Positions 1-7,412 of a DNA stretch of 13,558 nt are shown piece after piece. Position numbers and translations under genes: made by a program. Positions within the stretch are counted from its first letter, which is position 1, and each line of letters starts with the position of its first letter. The notes beneath the pieces were generated by a model that had not been told where the DNA came from, made no database searches, and worked only from the letters and a program-made list of their open reading frames with translations. Origin of the DNA: NAT127 sp041655035 (lineage in GTDB: Bacteria > Pseudomonadota > Gammaproteobacteria > Pseudomonadales > Porticoccaceae); contig JBAZCN010000086.1 in NCBI GenBank assembly GCA_041655035.1, forward strand, positions 1-13,558. The letters run 5' to 3'.

Positions 1-1
1 G

Positions 2-1678
2 GTGAAAACCCTGTGGCATCAGGCGCTGGCCAGTGGCGGGCCATTCAGCGCCGAGGTGCGGCTGCGCCGCCACGACGGGGCCTACCGCTGGCACCTGCTG
101 CGCGCCAGCCTGGTCAGCGCGGACGATGGCAGCCCGCTCAAATGGTATGGCACCACCATCGAGATCGACGACGAGCGCCGCCGGGGCAAGGAGTTCGAGG
201 TGATCGCCCAGCGTCTTCACACCACTCTGGAGAGCATCACCGACGGCTTCATGACCCTCGATCGCGATTGGCGCTTCACCTTCATGAATTCGCGGGCGCA
301 GAGCATCACCCGTCTGCGCAGTGAGGAAGTGCTTGGCAAGGTCCTCTGGGATGTCGTGCCGGGAGTGGTGGGAACGGTGTTCGAGGAACGGTTCCGGCGG
401 GCCGTGGACGAGCAGGTCTCGCTGGCGTTCGATGCCTATTACCAGCCCCTCGAGCTGTGGGTGGACGTCAAGGCCTATCCCTCCGAGGAAGGGCTGGCGA
501 TCTACTTCCACGACCACAGCGTCAGGCGCAAGCTCGAACAGCAACTGCGCGAATCCCAGCGCCTGGAGGCCGTGGGCCATCTCACCGGTGGCATGGCCCA
601 CGATTTCAACAATCTGCTCACGGTGATTCTCGGCAATGCCGAGATTCTCGGGGAGACCTTGCCGAAGGACTCCCCGCTCCACAACCTCGCCCAAATGGTC
701 GTTGTCGCCGCCGAACGCGGTGCCGACCTCACCCAGCGGCTGCTGGCCTTTGCCCGCCGCCAGCCCCTGGAGCCCGAGGTGCTCGACATCAACCAACTGA
801 TCAACAACCTCGACGGCCTGTTGCGGCGTACGCTCGGCGGCTATATCGACATCGAATGGGTGCGTGCGCCGGCGTTGTGGCCGGCGCTGGTGGACCCGGC
901 GCAGCTCGAGAGTGCGGTGCTCAATCTCGCCATCAATGCCCGGGACGCGATGTCGGGAGGAGGGCGGCTGACCATCGAAACCGCCAATACCCGGCTCGAC
1001 GACGACTACGTGCGTGGCCATGTCGATCTCAAGGCCGGCCAATACGTGATGGTGGCCGTTTCCGATACCGGCAGCGGCATCGCACCGGGCAATCTGCGCC
1101 GGGTGTTCGAGCCGTTTTTTACCACCAAGGAGGTGGGCAAGGGCACCGGGCTCGGTCTCAGCATGGTGTTCGGCTTCGTCAAGCAGTCGGGGGGCCATAT
1201 CAACATTTACTCCGAGGAAGGAGAGGGCACCACGGTCAGGATGTACCTGCCGCGGGCCTTCGGCGAAGGTCGCAGCCCGCCCAGCGAGGGCGAAGAAGTA
1301 ACCGCGACCGGCGGCGATGCGGTAATCCTGCTGGTGGAGGACGACGATCTGGTGCGCGACTACGCCAGTCAGCAACTGATCGACGCCGGCTACCAGGTGC
1401 TGTGCGCCGTCACCGGCCGCGAGGCCCTGGCGATCCTCCAGTCCAGACAGGATATCGATTTGCTGTTCACCGACGTGGTGATGCCGGGCGGCATGAGCGG
1501 CCGCGAGCTGGCGGACCGGGCGCAGGAAATCCACCCCTCGCTGCGAGTGCTGTACACCTCGGGATATACCGAGAACGCCATCGTTCACCACGGCCGGCTC
1601 GATCCGGGCGTCCAGTTGCTCAACAAACCCTACCGGCGGGCACTGCTGCTGGACAAGGTGCGCCAGGTACTGGGCTAG
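2..1678 (+). CDS. Hybrid sensor histidine kinase, PAS-PAS-HisKA-HATPase-REC (5' partial)
   Basis: This is a signalling kinase that would autophosphorylate on histidine and pass the phosphate to its own C-terminal receiver domain. Numbering from the first codon in the window, residues 1-57 are the end of a PAS/PAC domain (WYGTTIEIDD). Residues 65-175 are a second PAS domain. HisKA follows with the H-box GGMAHDFNNLL, where H200 is the phospho-acceptor. The ATPase domain shows the N-box NLAINARDAM (N312), G1 DTGSGI (355-360), FEPFFTTK (369-376) and G2 GKGTGLGL (379-386). The receiver (about 440-557) has acidic residues E446/D447/D448, phospho-acceptor D491 (FTDVVMP), T519/S520 and K542. No membrane segment or DNA-binding output is seen. 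The first PAS domain is cut by the window edge, so the GTG at position 2 is not a real start. The input signal is unknown. It converges on a REC-EAL gene that could be a phosphotransfer partner, but nothing in the sequence proves this. Confidence 0.93.
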   Translation: MKTLWHQALASGGPFSAEVRLRRHDGAYRWHLLRASLVSADDGSPLKWYGTTIEIDDERRRGKEFEVIAQRLHTTLESITDGFMTLDRDWRFTFMNSRAQSITRLRSEEVLGKVLWDVVPGVVGTVFEERFRRAVDEQVSLAFDAYYQPLELWVDVKAYPSEEGLAIYFHDHSVRRKLEQQLRESQRLEAVGHLTGGMAHDFNNLLTVILGNAEILGETLPKDSPLHNLAQMVVVAAERGADLTQRLLAFARRQPLEPEVLDINQLINNLDGLLRRTLGGYIDIEWVRAPALWPALVDPAQLESAVLNLAINARDAMSGGGRLTIETANTRLDDDYVRGHVDLKAGQYVMVAVSDTGSGIAPGNLRRVFEPFFTTKEVGKGTGLGLSMVFGFVKQSGGHINIYSEEGEGTTVRMYLPRAFGEGRSPPSEGEEVTATGGDAVILLVEDDDLVRDYASQQLIDAGYQVLCAVTGREALAILQSRQDIDLLFTDVVMPGGMSGRELADRAQEIHPSLRVLYTSGYTENAIVHHGRLDPGVQLLNKPYRRALLLDKVRQVLG

Positions 1679-1971
1679 CATCGCCGGTGCGCCTCCTGCG
1701 TCGGCACACCCTATGAAGGCGCATTGGTTATGGAAGGGCATAGGGTGTGCCGAGGAACGAAGCGCACCATTGGGGCAGCCATCGCCGGTGCACCTCCTGC
1801 GTCGGCACACCCTATGAAGGCGCATTGGTTTTGGAAGGGCATAGGGTGTGCTGAGGAACGAAGCGCACCATTGGGGCAGCCATCGCCGGTGCGCCTCCTG
1901 CGTCGGCACACCCTATGAAAGCGCATTGGTTTTGGAAGGGCATAGGGTGTGCCGAGGAACGAAGCGCACCA
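1679..1971. repeat. Tandem array of three 101-bp REP-like palindromic units
   Basis: Units begin at 1681, 1782 and 1883 with an exact 101-bp period; the third is truncated at about 1971. They differ at only a few positions each. Each unit folds on itself. In unit 1 the inner arm tcggcacaccctatg (1701-1715) is the exact reverse complement of catagggtgtgccga (1739-1753), with a 23-nt loop. An outer ggtgcgc/gcgcacc pair (1686-1692 and 1762-1768) extends the stem to about 30 nt with an internal mismatch zone. In unit 2 a C-to-T change leaves a G-U pair. The array abuts the TAG stop of the kinase and ends 55 bp before the stop of the convergent REC-EAL gene. Short open frames here are artefacts: the period is not a multiple of three, so no frame is preserved between copies. 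The likely nature is a dispersed REP/MITE-like element amplified in tandem, possibly acting as a bidirectional transcription barrier. Confidence 0.9.
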
Positions 1972-2026
1972 CAGGAGCTACTACCGAAACGTCAACACCC
2001 AGGCCCAGAACTCGCGGGAAAGTTTA

Positions 2027-3268
2027 TCAGGCGCCCGCGGTGGTGCGCCTGGCCTCCATGTCCAGCCACGCCTCGGCATCCGAACCCCACATCGGCTGCG
2101 CAATGTGGTAACCCTGGGCAAGATCGCAACCCTCGCCCCTCAAGAATTCCAGGGTCGCCTGGTTTTCGACCCCTTCGGCCACCACCTTGAGGCCGAGGCT
2201 CTGGCCCAGATCGATGATCGAGCGCACCACAGTGCGCGATTCAGCGGATTCAATCAGGTTCATGACAAAGGACTTGTCCACCTTGATTTCGGAGAACGGC
2301 AGCCTCACCAGTTGGATCATCGAGGAAAACCCGGTGCCGAAATCGTCGATCGACAGGTTGAAGCCTTTCATTCGCAACCGCGTGAGCAAATCCAGGGAGG
2401 CCACGGGATCCTCCATGGCGCTGGTCTCGGTAATTTCGAAGATGATCCGCTGGGTGTCGATGCCCAGCTTCGCACACCAGTTTGCCACCCGGTCGGCGAG
2501 CTCCGGCTCGTGGAGGCTGCGGGCGGAGAGGTTGATTGACAGGGTGCTGCTGGCGAGGTCGGGCCTCGACCGCCGCGAGGTCGAGGGGCAGCCCGTTGCC
2601 GTGGTGAACTTGACGAACCAGGCGAGCGACTGTTCCATGACCACGTCGGTGAGGGCGTTGATCAGTCCATGCTCCTCGGCAAAGGGCACGAACCGGTCTG
2701 GCTGGATCACTCCGTGCAGCGGGTGGTGCCAGCGCACCAGGGCCTCGAAGCCGGCCAGCCGGCCACTGGCGCATTCGATCTTGGGTTGATAGGCAATGAC
2801 CAACTGGTGCCGGTTGATGGCCTTTTCGAGTTCCGCCACGGTGACCTGGTAGTGAGGCGAGGCCATGGGCTGATTGGCGGGCTGGGCCCGCACACTGTCG
2901 TCGTGGGACAGCAGCGCGCGGAGAGCCGATGGCGAAAAGGGCTTGGACAGCACACCGCTGATGTTGAGCCCGTGTGCCGCAGCGGAACGGCCGGCGGCAT
3001 CGAGAATCCGGCTGCCGACGCCGCTGGTGATGATGATCTGGGCACGACAGCCGCGGCGGGCGAGCTCTGCAATCACCTCGACACCGTCCATCCGCGGCAT
3101 GACCAGATCGAGGGCGATATGAGTGGGCTGCCACTCGCCGAGCAGGCGGAAGAACTCCTCGGGGGTTTCGGTGGCGACGGACTCGAGGCGCGCGCTTTCG
3201 GCAATGAACTGGATGGTCTGGCCGATTTCGGGGTCGTCATCGAGAATCAGCAGGCGTCTATGATTCAT
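2027..3268 (-). CDS. REC-EAL response regulator, cyclic-di-GMP phosphodiesterase (RocR-type layout)
   Basis: This 413-residue soluble regulator is predicted to hydrolyse cyclic di-GMP under control of phosphorylation. The receiver domain (about 5-120) has D10/D11, phospho-acceptor D54 (ALDLVMPRMDG), T81/S82 and K109 (LSKPF). The EAL domain (about 145-400) keeps the expected catalytic and metal-binding set: E175-A-L, N246 (INLSA), E278 (FEITET), D308-D309 (DDFGTG), K329 (IKVDKSF), E365 (AEGVE) and Q385-G-Y. No GGDEF domain is present, so it is a dedicated phosphodiesterase candidate. A short Ser/Arg-rich insertion (about 226-242) precedes the NLSA strand. The chosen ATG at 3268 has AAGGA at 8-nt spacing. 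The frame stays open upstream to a TTG at 3346, but that lacks a ribosome site. It is convergent with the hybrid kinase and divergent from the iron operon. Domain calls are firm; the partner kinase is inference. Confidence 0.93.
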   Translation of the reverse strand: MNHRRLLILDDDPEIGQTIQFIAESARLESVATETPEEFFRLLGEWQPTHIALDLVMPRMDGVEVIAELARRGCRAQIIITSGVGSRILDAAGRSAAAHGLNISGVLSKPFSPSALRALLSHDDSVRAQPANQPMASPHYQVTVAELEKAINRHQLVIAYQPKIECASGRLAGFEALVRWHHPLHGVIQPDRFVPFAEEHGLINALTDVVMEQSLAWFVKFTTATGCPSTSRRSRPDLASSTLSINLSARSLHEPELADRVANWCAKLGIDTQRIIFEITETSAMEDPVASLDLLTRLRMKGFNLSIDDFGTGFSSMIQLVRLPFSEIKVDKSFVMNLIESAESRTVVRSIIDLGQSLGLKVVAEGVENQATLEFLRGEGCDLAQGYHIAQPMWGSDAEAWLDMEARRTTAGA

Positions 3269-3537
3269 TGCATCATTCCTTGTATTCCCTGTTCCGGTGG
3301 CATGGGGTAGAGCACGAATTTTCCTGGCCGGTTCAAATGTATTCAACAGGTTTACTCTGAGATCGAGGCGGCCACGTGGGTGGAGGCGTTTTCAGTATAG
3401 TCAGAGCCAAAGCGGATTGTTCGGCCAAACGGACTGTCCCGTAGCCGGCGCCTGCCGGCCCCTGTTCCCCTGGTATCGGCCAGACTCTTTTTGTTGGCCT
3501 CTGACCCAGGCCACAGGGATTGCTCACGATTCTGCAC

Positions 3538-3569
3538 ATTATAGCCGAGACGGAATGGTAGATCGTCAA
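3538..3569 (-). promoter_or_regulatory. Candidate sigma70 promoter for the REC-EAL gene
   Basis: On the minus strand a perfect TATAAT (3543-3538) is preceded by TTGACG (3569-3564). The 20-bp spacer is longer than optimal, so this is a weak call. The transcript would carry a leader of roughly 260 nt before the ATG at 3268. That leader includes a perfect 6-bp hairpin gccggc-gcct-gccggc (3444-3459). I found no better minus-strand promoter in the interval. Confidence 0.35.
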
Positions 3570-3675
3570 CATTGTGGTTCTGGTCCAGTGGCGTGCAATC
3601 ACCGCCGCTGGCCACTCGGGCAGACGATACCGAGCAAGAAAAGCCAGGAAACATATGCCAAGTCAGCAAAAGGGA

Positions 3676-3704
3676 TTGATAGAGAAAATAAGAACCACTA
3701 TCAT
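3676..3704 (+). promoter_or_regulatory. Sigma70 promoter of the TonB-receptor operon
   Basis: A -35 box TTGATA (3676-3681) and a -10 box TATCAT (3699-3704) are separated by exactly 17 bp. Each matches the consensus at five of six positions. Transcription would start near 3711, giving a leader of about 50 nt before the GTG start at 3762. The rest of the 3269-3761 interval holds the candidate leftward promoter and otherwise nothing recognisable. Confidence 0.7.
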
Positions 3705-3705
3705 T
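3687..3705 (+). promoter_or_regulatory. Fur box overlapping the operon promoter
   Basis: The 19-bp site aataagaaccactatcatt matches the common Fur-box form AATGAGAATCATTATCATT at 16 of 19 positions. It has the 7-1-7 dyad form (TGATAAT-n-ATTATCA) centred at 3696. The right half is nearly perfect (actatca) and the left half is degenerate (taagaac). It lies across the spacer and the whole -10 box, so bound Fe(II)-Fur would block RNA polymerase. This fits de-repression of the downstream genes under iron limitation. The match was made by eye, without a scored matrix. Confidence 0.65.
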
Positions 3706-3761
3706 GCGAAAGTTTTGCCCAAGATCTGGGTTTGACCTAACAAGAGAGGGGAATATCAAGC

Positions 3762-6119
3762 GTGTCCGAGCTACTGAAATTGAAGAAACTGGCGATGGCG
3801 GTTGGATTGGGGAGTGCAACTTTTGGCATTGCCGCAGAACAATTGGTCGAGCTGGAAAAAATGGTGATATCAGCCGCCGGCTTTGAACAAAAGATAACCG
3901 ATGCGCCTGCCAGCGTCACGGTGGTGAGCCGCCAGGAGCTGGAAAGCAAGCCCTTTGCCGGTCTGGCCGATGCCCTGCGGGATATCGAAGGTATCGACGT
4001 GGGCAGCAACATGGACAAGAACGGCAACATCAGTATCACCATGCGCGGCCTGCCGCCGGAGTACACACTGGTGCTGTTCAATGGTCGTCGGCAGAGCGAT
4101 ATCGGCGATATAGGCCCCAATAATTTCGGCAACAGCCAGTTCATGTATATGCCGCCCCTGTCGGCCATCGAGCGCATCGAGGTTGTACGCGGCCCGATGT
4201 CGACCCTCTACGGCGCCGATGCCATCGGCGGCGTGATCAACATCATCACCCGCAAGGTGGCCAAGGAGTGGGGCGGTTCGATCTCCACCGGCGCCACCAT
4301 CCAGGAAGATTCCCAGTTTGGTGACGACAAAAAAGTCGATCTTTATCTCTCCGGCCCGCTGGTCGAAAACCTGCTCGGCGTTGCCGTGCGTGCCAGTGGC
4401 TACGACCGCGACGAAAGTGAACCGGGTTACAGTGCCGGCCGGCTGCCGCTGCCGGATGGCGGCTTCTTCGAGGACAGCGGCAACTTTGGTGACAAGAAAG
4501 TGGTTGCGGCGCGCAACTGGAATGGTGGCATCACCTTCAACCTGACACCTTTCGAAAACCATGACTTCACCTTCGAATACGATATCGCCAAGCAGCGCTA
4601 CGACAATACCGAGGGCCAGACCGGCACCCTGGACAGCATCGAGAGTCTGTGGCGCCAGGGCAGCGGCGCCCAGGCCGGCATCATCCAGCCCCGGGTCGGC
4701 TATGCCGAATACCAGCGGGTCGAGCGCGAGCAGTTCGTCCTGTCCCACAGTGGTCGCTGGAGCTTTGGCAACACCGAGACCAGCCTGACCCGCAGCACCA
4801 GCACCAACTTTGGCCGCTCCCTGCCGCTCACCGTGCAGGAGCGCGGCGAACTGCAGGATATCTGGGATCAGGCCAAGCTCGACCAGGGCGTCGACGGCAA
4901 TCGCGCACCGGCCCTCACCCCGGAACTCCAGGCCCTGGTCGGTGGCCTGTTCCTGCCCAGGGAGCGCCGCGAACTGGAAATCAGTAACTGGATTTTCGAT
5001 ACCAAACTGGATATGTCGATCGGCAATCACCTGCTGGCGGTAGGTGGCCAGGTTTTCCATGCCGAGATGGAAGACGGGGTATTCGGCATGTTTGGTGACG
5101 GTTTCCGCGACGGAACGGTACAGGATCACGAGCAGTGGGCGCTGTTTGTCGAGGACAACTGGGATATTCTCGAGGACCTGACCCTGACCCTCGGCGCCCG
5201 CTACGACGACCACAATATCTTCGGTGGCCAGGTGAGCCCTCGGGGTTATCTCACCTACCGCGCGACACCGGCATGGACCTTCAAGGGCGGGGTGAGCACC
5301 GGCTACAAGACCCCCAAGCCCAATGACCTGTTCCCCGGCATCACCGGCTTTGGTGGCCAGGGCGTGAGTCCGATGGTCGGCACGCCAGACCTCGATCCCG
5401 AAACCAGCGTCAACTACGAAGTCGCGGCATACTACGACGGCCCCAATGGCCACGGCTTCAACGTCACCCTGTTCCGCAACGATTTCGAAGACAAGATCAG
5501 CCGCACCGACAATGCCCCGAACTGCTATGACACCAGCGGCACGCAGGTACTGAGCGGCAACTGTGTCGATATCGGTCCGGGCTGGGCCGAGCTGGGCTAC
5601 ACCACTTTTACCCAGTACCAGAACGTGGACAAGGCGACCACCACTGGCGTCGAAATCGCCGGCCGCACCCGGCTCACCGATACCTTGACGCTGAAAGGCA
5701 ACTACACCTACACCGACAGCGAGCAGCGCAGTGGGCCGGATAAAGGCCTGCCGCTGGTCAACACCCCGGAGCACATGGCCAATGCCACCCTCAGCTGGCA
5801 GGCGCTCGACAGGCTGAGCCTGTCGCTGATCGCCGAGCTGCGCGACGAGCGCTACCGCGGAGTGGCCGCCGCCTCGGGTCCGCAACAGGAGACCAAAAAG
5901 CTGTATTACAAGGACTACGCCATTTATCATCTCGGGGCGCGCTATGAGTTCAGCAACCAGCTGAGTTTCAATGCCCGGGTCAACAATCTGCTGGACGAGG
6001 ATCTCTCGGGCCGCAGCTGTGATCTGACTGTGGCGGGAGACACCTACACCTGTGCCAACGACTACAACGTCACCGAAAAGGCCAGGAGCTTCTGGTTGTC
6101 AGCCGATTACCGTTTCTGA
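3762..6119 (+). CDS. TonB-dependent outer-membrane receptor, probable ferric-siderophore receptor
   Basis: This outer-membrane gated channel is predicted to import a ferric chelate using TonB/ExbB/ExbD energy. The 785-residue length is normal for the family. The GTG start at 3762 is preceded by GAGGGG. It gives a signal peptide with a basic start (MSELLKLKK), a hydrophobic stretch to about residue 24 and cleavage near AA-EQ. A TonB-box-like segment (EKMVISAAG) follows. The plug (about 40-165) is typical, with ITDAPASVTVV, the RGLPPEYTLVLFNGRR region and ERIEVVRGPMSTLYGADAIGGVINIITRK. The remainder is a 22-strand-type beta-barrel ending in phenylalanine (SADYRF). Two closely spaced cysteine pairs, C588/C601 and C753/C764, probably form loop disulfides. 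The plug resembles catecholate receptors of the FepA/CirA/IrgA group, but the substrate cannot be read from sequence. It is the first gene of the Fur-box operon, which supports an iron ligand. Confidence 0.93.
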   Translation: MSELLKLKKLAMAVGLGSATFGIAAEQLVELEKMVISAAGFEQKITDAPASVTVVSRQELESKPFAGLADALRDIEGIDVGSNMDKNGNISITMRGLPPEYTLVLFNGRRQSDIGDIGPNNFGNSQFMYMPPLSAIERIEVVRGPMSTLYGADAIGGVINIITRKVAKEWGGSISTGATIQEDSQFGDDKKVDLYLSGPLVENLLGVAVRASGYDRDESEPGYSAGRLPLPDGGFFEDSGNFGDKKVVAARNWNGGITFNLTPFENHDFTFEYDIAKQRYDNTEGQTGTLDSIESLWRQGSGAQAGIIQPRVGYAEYQRVEREQFVLSHSGRWSFGNTETSLTRSTSTNFGRSLPLTVQERGELQDIWDQAKLDQGVDGNRAPALTPELQALVGGLFLPRERRELEISNWIFDTKLDMSIGNHLLAVGGQVFHAEMEDGVFGMFGDGFRDGTVQDHEQWALFVEDNWDILEDLTLTLGARYDDHNIFGGQVSPRGYLTYRATPAWTFKGGVSTGYKTPKPNDLFPGITGFGGQGVSPMVGTPDLDPETSVNYEVAAYYDGPNGHGFNVTLFRNDFEDKISRTDNAPNCYDTSGTQVLSGNCVDIGPGWAELGYTTFTQYQNVDKATTTGVEIAGRTRLTDTLTLKGNYTYTDSEQRSGPDKGLPLVNTPEHMANATLSWQALDRLSLSLIAELRDERYRGVAAASGPQQETKKLYYKDYAIYHLGARYEFSNQLSFNARVNNLLDEDLSGRSCDLTVAGDTYTCANDYNVTEKARSFWLSADYRF

Positions 6120-6138
6120 TTGAGGAGTCCCGCGTCTA

Positions 6139-6765
6139 GTGATGATGACCAGAACCACCCGCCCGCGCGGGGTTTTCGGCACTGTTCGCCAGTGGCACTG
6201 GATCAGTTCGGCACTGTGCCTGATCGGCATGCTGCTGTTCGCCTTGACCGGGATAACCCTCAACCATGCGGCGGCCATTTCCGCCGAGGCCAAGGTGCGC
6301 ACCGTCGAGCTGGTCGTGCCCGCCGAGGTGCTGGCCAGCCTGACGGGCCCCGAGGGTGGCGAAGGGCCCCTGCCCGCCGGTTTGCGCAAGTGGCTGGCAG
6401 ATCGACACGGCCTCTTGGTCCCAGCCGACGCGGCGGGAGAGTGGGACGACATGGAAGTCTATGTGTCGCTGCCCCGACCCGGCGGCGATGCCTGGCTGAG
6501 CCTCGATCTCGACAGCGGCGAGCTGCTCTACGAGCGCACGGATCGCGGCTGGATCTCCTATCTCAACGATCTGCACAAAGGGCGCAACACCGGACTGGCC
6601 TGGAGCTGGTTCATCGACATTTTTGCCGTTGCCTGCGTGGTATTCTGTCTTTCCGGCCTGCTCTTGCTCTATCGCCATACGGGAACGCGCCCGTCCACCT
6701 GGCCGCTGGTCGGGATGGGGCTGGTGATTCCGTTGCTGCTGGTCGTGCTCTTCGTCCACAGTTGA
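6139..6765 (+). CDS. PepSY-associated three-TM inner-membrane protein, candidate ferric-siderophore reductase subunit
   Basis: This 208-residue membrane protein has TM1 at about 21-41, a periplasmic PepSY-like region at about 45-140, and TM2 (158-178) and TM3 (188-206) in a C-terminal pair. The diagnostic feature is LHKGRNTG just before TM2, typical of the PepSY_TM family. Histidines H20, H43, H146 and H180 sit near membrane edges and could ligate haem, as in the PepSY-type ferrisiderophore reductases FoxB and FpvG. Haem binding here is inference. The gene starts 19 bp after the receptor stop. AGGAG at 6123-6127 favours the GTG at 6139 (11-nt spacing), although ATG at 6142 or 6145 is possible. 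It is smaller than four-TM FoxB-like proteins and probably works with the flavoreductase encoded three genes downstream. Confidence 0.85.
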   Translation: MMMTRTTRPRGVFGTVRQWHWISSALCLIGMLLFALTGITLNHAAAISAEAKVRTVELVVPAEVLASLTGPEGGEGPLPAGLRKWLADRHGLLVPADAAGEWDDMEVYVSLPRPGGDAWLSLDLDSGELLYERTDRGWISYLNDLHKGRNTGLAWSWFIDIFAVACVVFCLSGLLLLYRHTGTRPSTWPLVGMGLVIPLLLVVLFVHS

Positions 6766-6793
6766 ATCTTCTGCGGTAACTTTTGAGGTAACA

Positions 6794-7300
6794 ATGAAAA
6801 AATCCCTATCGGTACTGCTGCTGGCGCTGGCCGCGACATCCGCCCAGGCCGGCAATCTCGACGTCAGCGTGGAGATCCCCAGGCTCGACGTGGCGGAATA
6901 TCATCGCCCCTATGTCGCCCTGTGGCTCCAGCAGAACAGCCAGGTCACCAATCTGGCGGTGTGGTATGACGTCGGTTTGAAGGAAGGCAAAGGCCAGGAG
7001 TGGCTGAAGGATATACGCCAGTGGTGGCGGCGCAGCGGCCGCGGACTGGAGTTCCCCATCGATGGTGTCACCGGCGCCACCCGCGCCCCGGGCACCCACA
7101 CAATCACCTTCGACACCGCCGCCCAACCCCTGGCGGATCTGCCTCCCGGCGACTACCAACTGGTGGTGGAGGCTGCGCGGGAAGTGGGTGGCCGGGAACT
7201 GGTCAGCATTCCATTCACCTGGCCGCTGACGGAGGCGCAAACCCTCGATGCCCGCGGTAGCGAGGAACTGGGGGCTGTGCAGTTGCGCTTGACCCCCTGA
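6794..7300 (+). CDS. Periplasmic DUF2271 protein with a candidate flavinylation motif
   Basis: This is a 168-residue exported protein of the DUF2271 family. A signal peptide (MKKSLSVLLLALAATSAQA, cleaved about A19-G20) is followed by a beta-rich domain with the family traits RPYVALWLQ, LAVWYD, WLKDIRQWWR and, near the end, PPGDYQLVVEAAREVGG. Residues 90-96 read D-G-V-T-G-A-T. This fits the ApbE target motif D-x-x-[S/T]-G-A-[T/S] and makes T96 a candidate site for covalent FMN attachment. If so, the protein is a periplasmic one- or two-electron carrier between the PepSY membrane protein and the iron chelate. The ATG at 6794 has TGAGG a few bases upstream and lies 28 bp after the PepSY gene. 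No ApbE flavin transferase is encoded in the window and would have to lie elsewhere. Family assignment is strong; flavinylation is a motif-based prediction. Confidence 0.88.
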   Translation: MKKSLSVLLLALAATSAQAGNLDVSVEIPRLDVAEYHRPYVALWLQQNSQVTNLAVWYDVGLKEGKGQEWLKDIRQWWRRSGRGLEFPIDGVTGATRAPGTHTITFDTAAQPLADLPPGDYQLVVEAAREVGGRELVSIPFTWPLTEAQTLDARGSEELGAVQLRLTP

Positions 7301-7307
7301 TCAGGCC

Positions 7308-7379
7308 GCACTGCCGATGTGCAGTGCATTAACCTCCGGGAACGCTAACAGTTTCCAGGACAACTGCCGCGAAACGGCA
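7308..7379 (+). other. Two small hairpins in the 112-bp DUF2271-DUF4198 gap
   Basis: GCACTG/CAGTGC (7308-7313 and 7322-7327, 8-nt loop) and TGCCG/CGGCA (7365-7369 and 7375-7379, 5-nt loop) can form in the mRNA. This is the only sizeable gap inside the operon. Neither hairpin has a U-tract, so they are not terminators. They could mark an mRNA processing or stability boundary, but the stems are short and may be chance. Confidence 0.3.
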
Positions 7380-7412
7380 ATTCTCAAGAACCTACGATAC
7401 GGAACGAAAATC

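Noticed and set aside
1679..1971. Possible CRISPR array
   Set aside because: Whole 101-bp units repeat with no unique spacers, and no cas genes are present.
1711..2190. Several short open frames on both strands across and just after the 101-bp repeats
   Set aside because: They repeat the same peptide in shifted frames because the period is 101 bp. They lack ribosome sites and are repeat artefacts.
3394..3399. Minus-strand TATACT as a second promoter for the REC-EAL gene
   Set aside because: There is no -35 box at 16-18 bp and no extended -10 TG, so it is no better than chance.
3641..3659. A B12-box-like stretch (agccaggaaac...gcc) upstream of the receptor, suggesting a cobalamin riboswitch
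   Set aside because: It lies upstream of the best promoter (3676-3704), so it would not be transcribed. The box has extra bases before GCC, and I could not place the conserved core helices upstream. The Fur box also argues for iron rather than B12.
3870..5930. 686-codon open frame antisense to the receptor gene
   Set aside because: It is a by-product of high-GC codon use. The plus-strand frame has clear plug and barrel motifs, while the antisense product has no recognisable domain or ribosome site.
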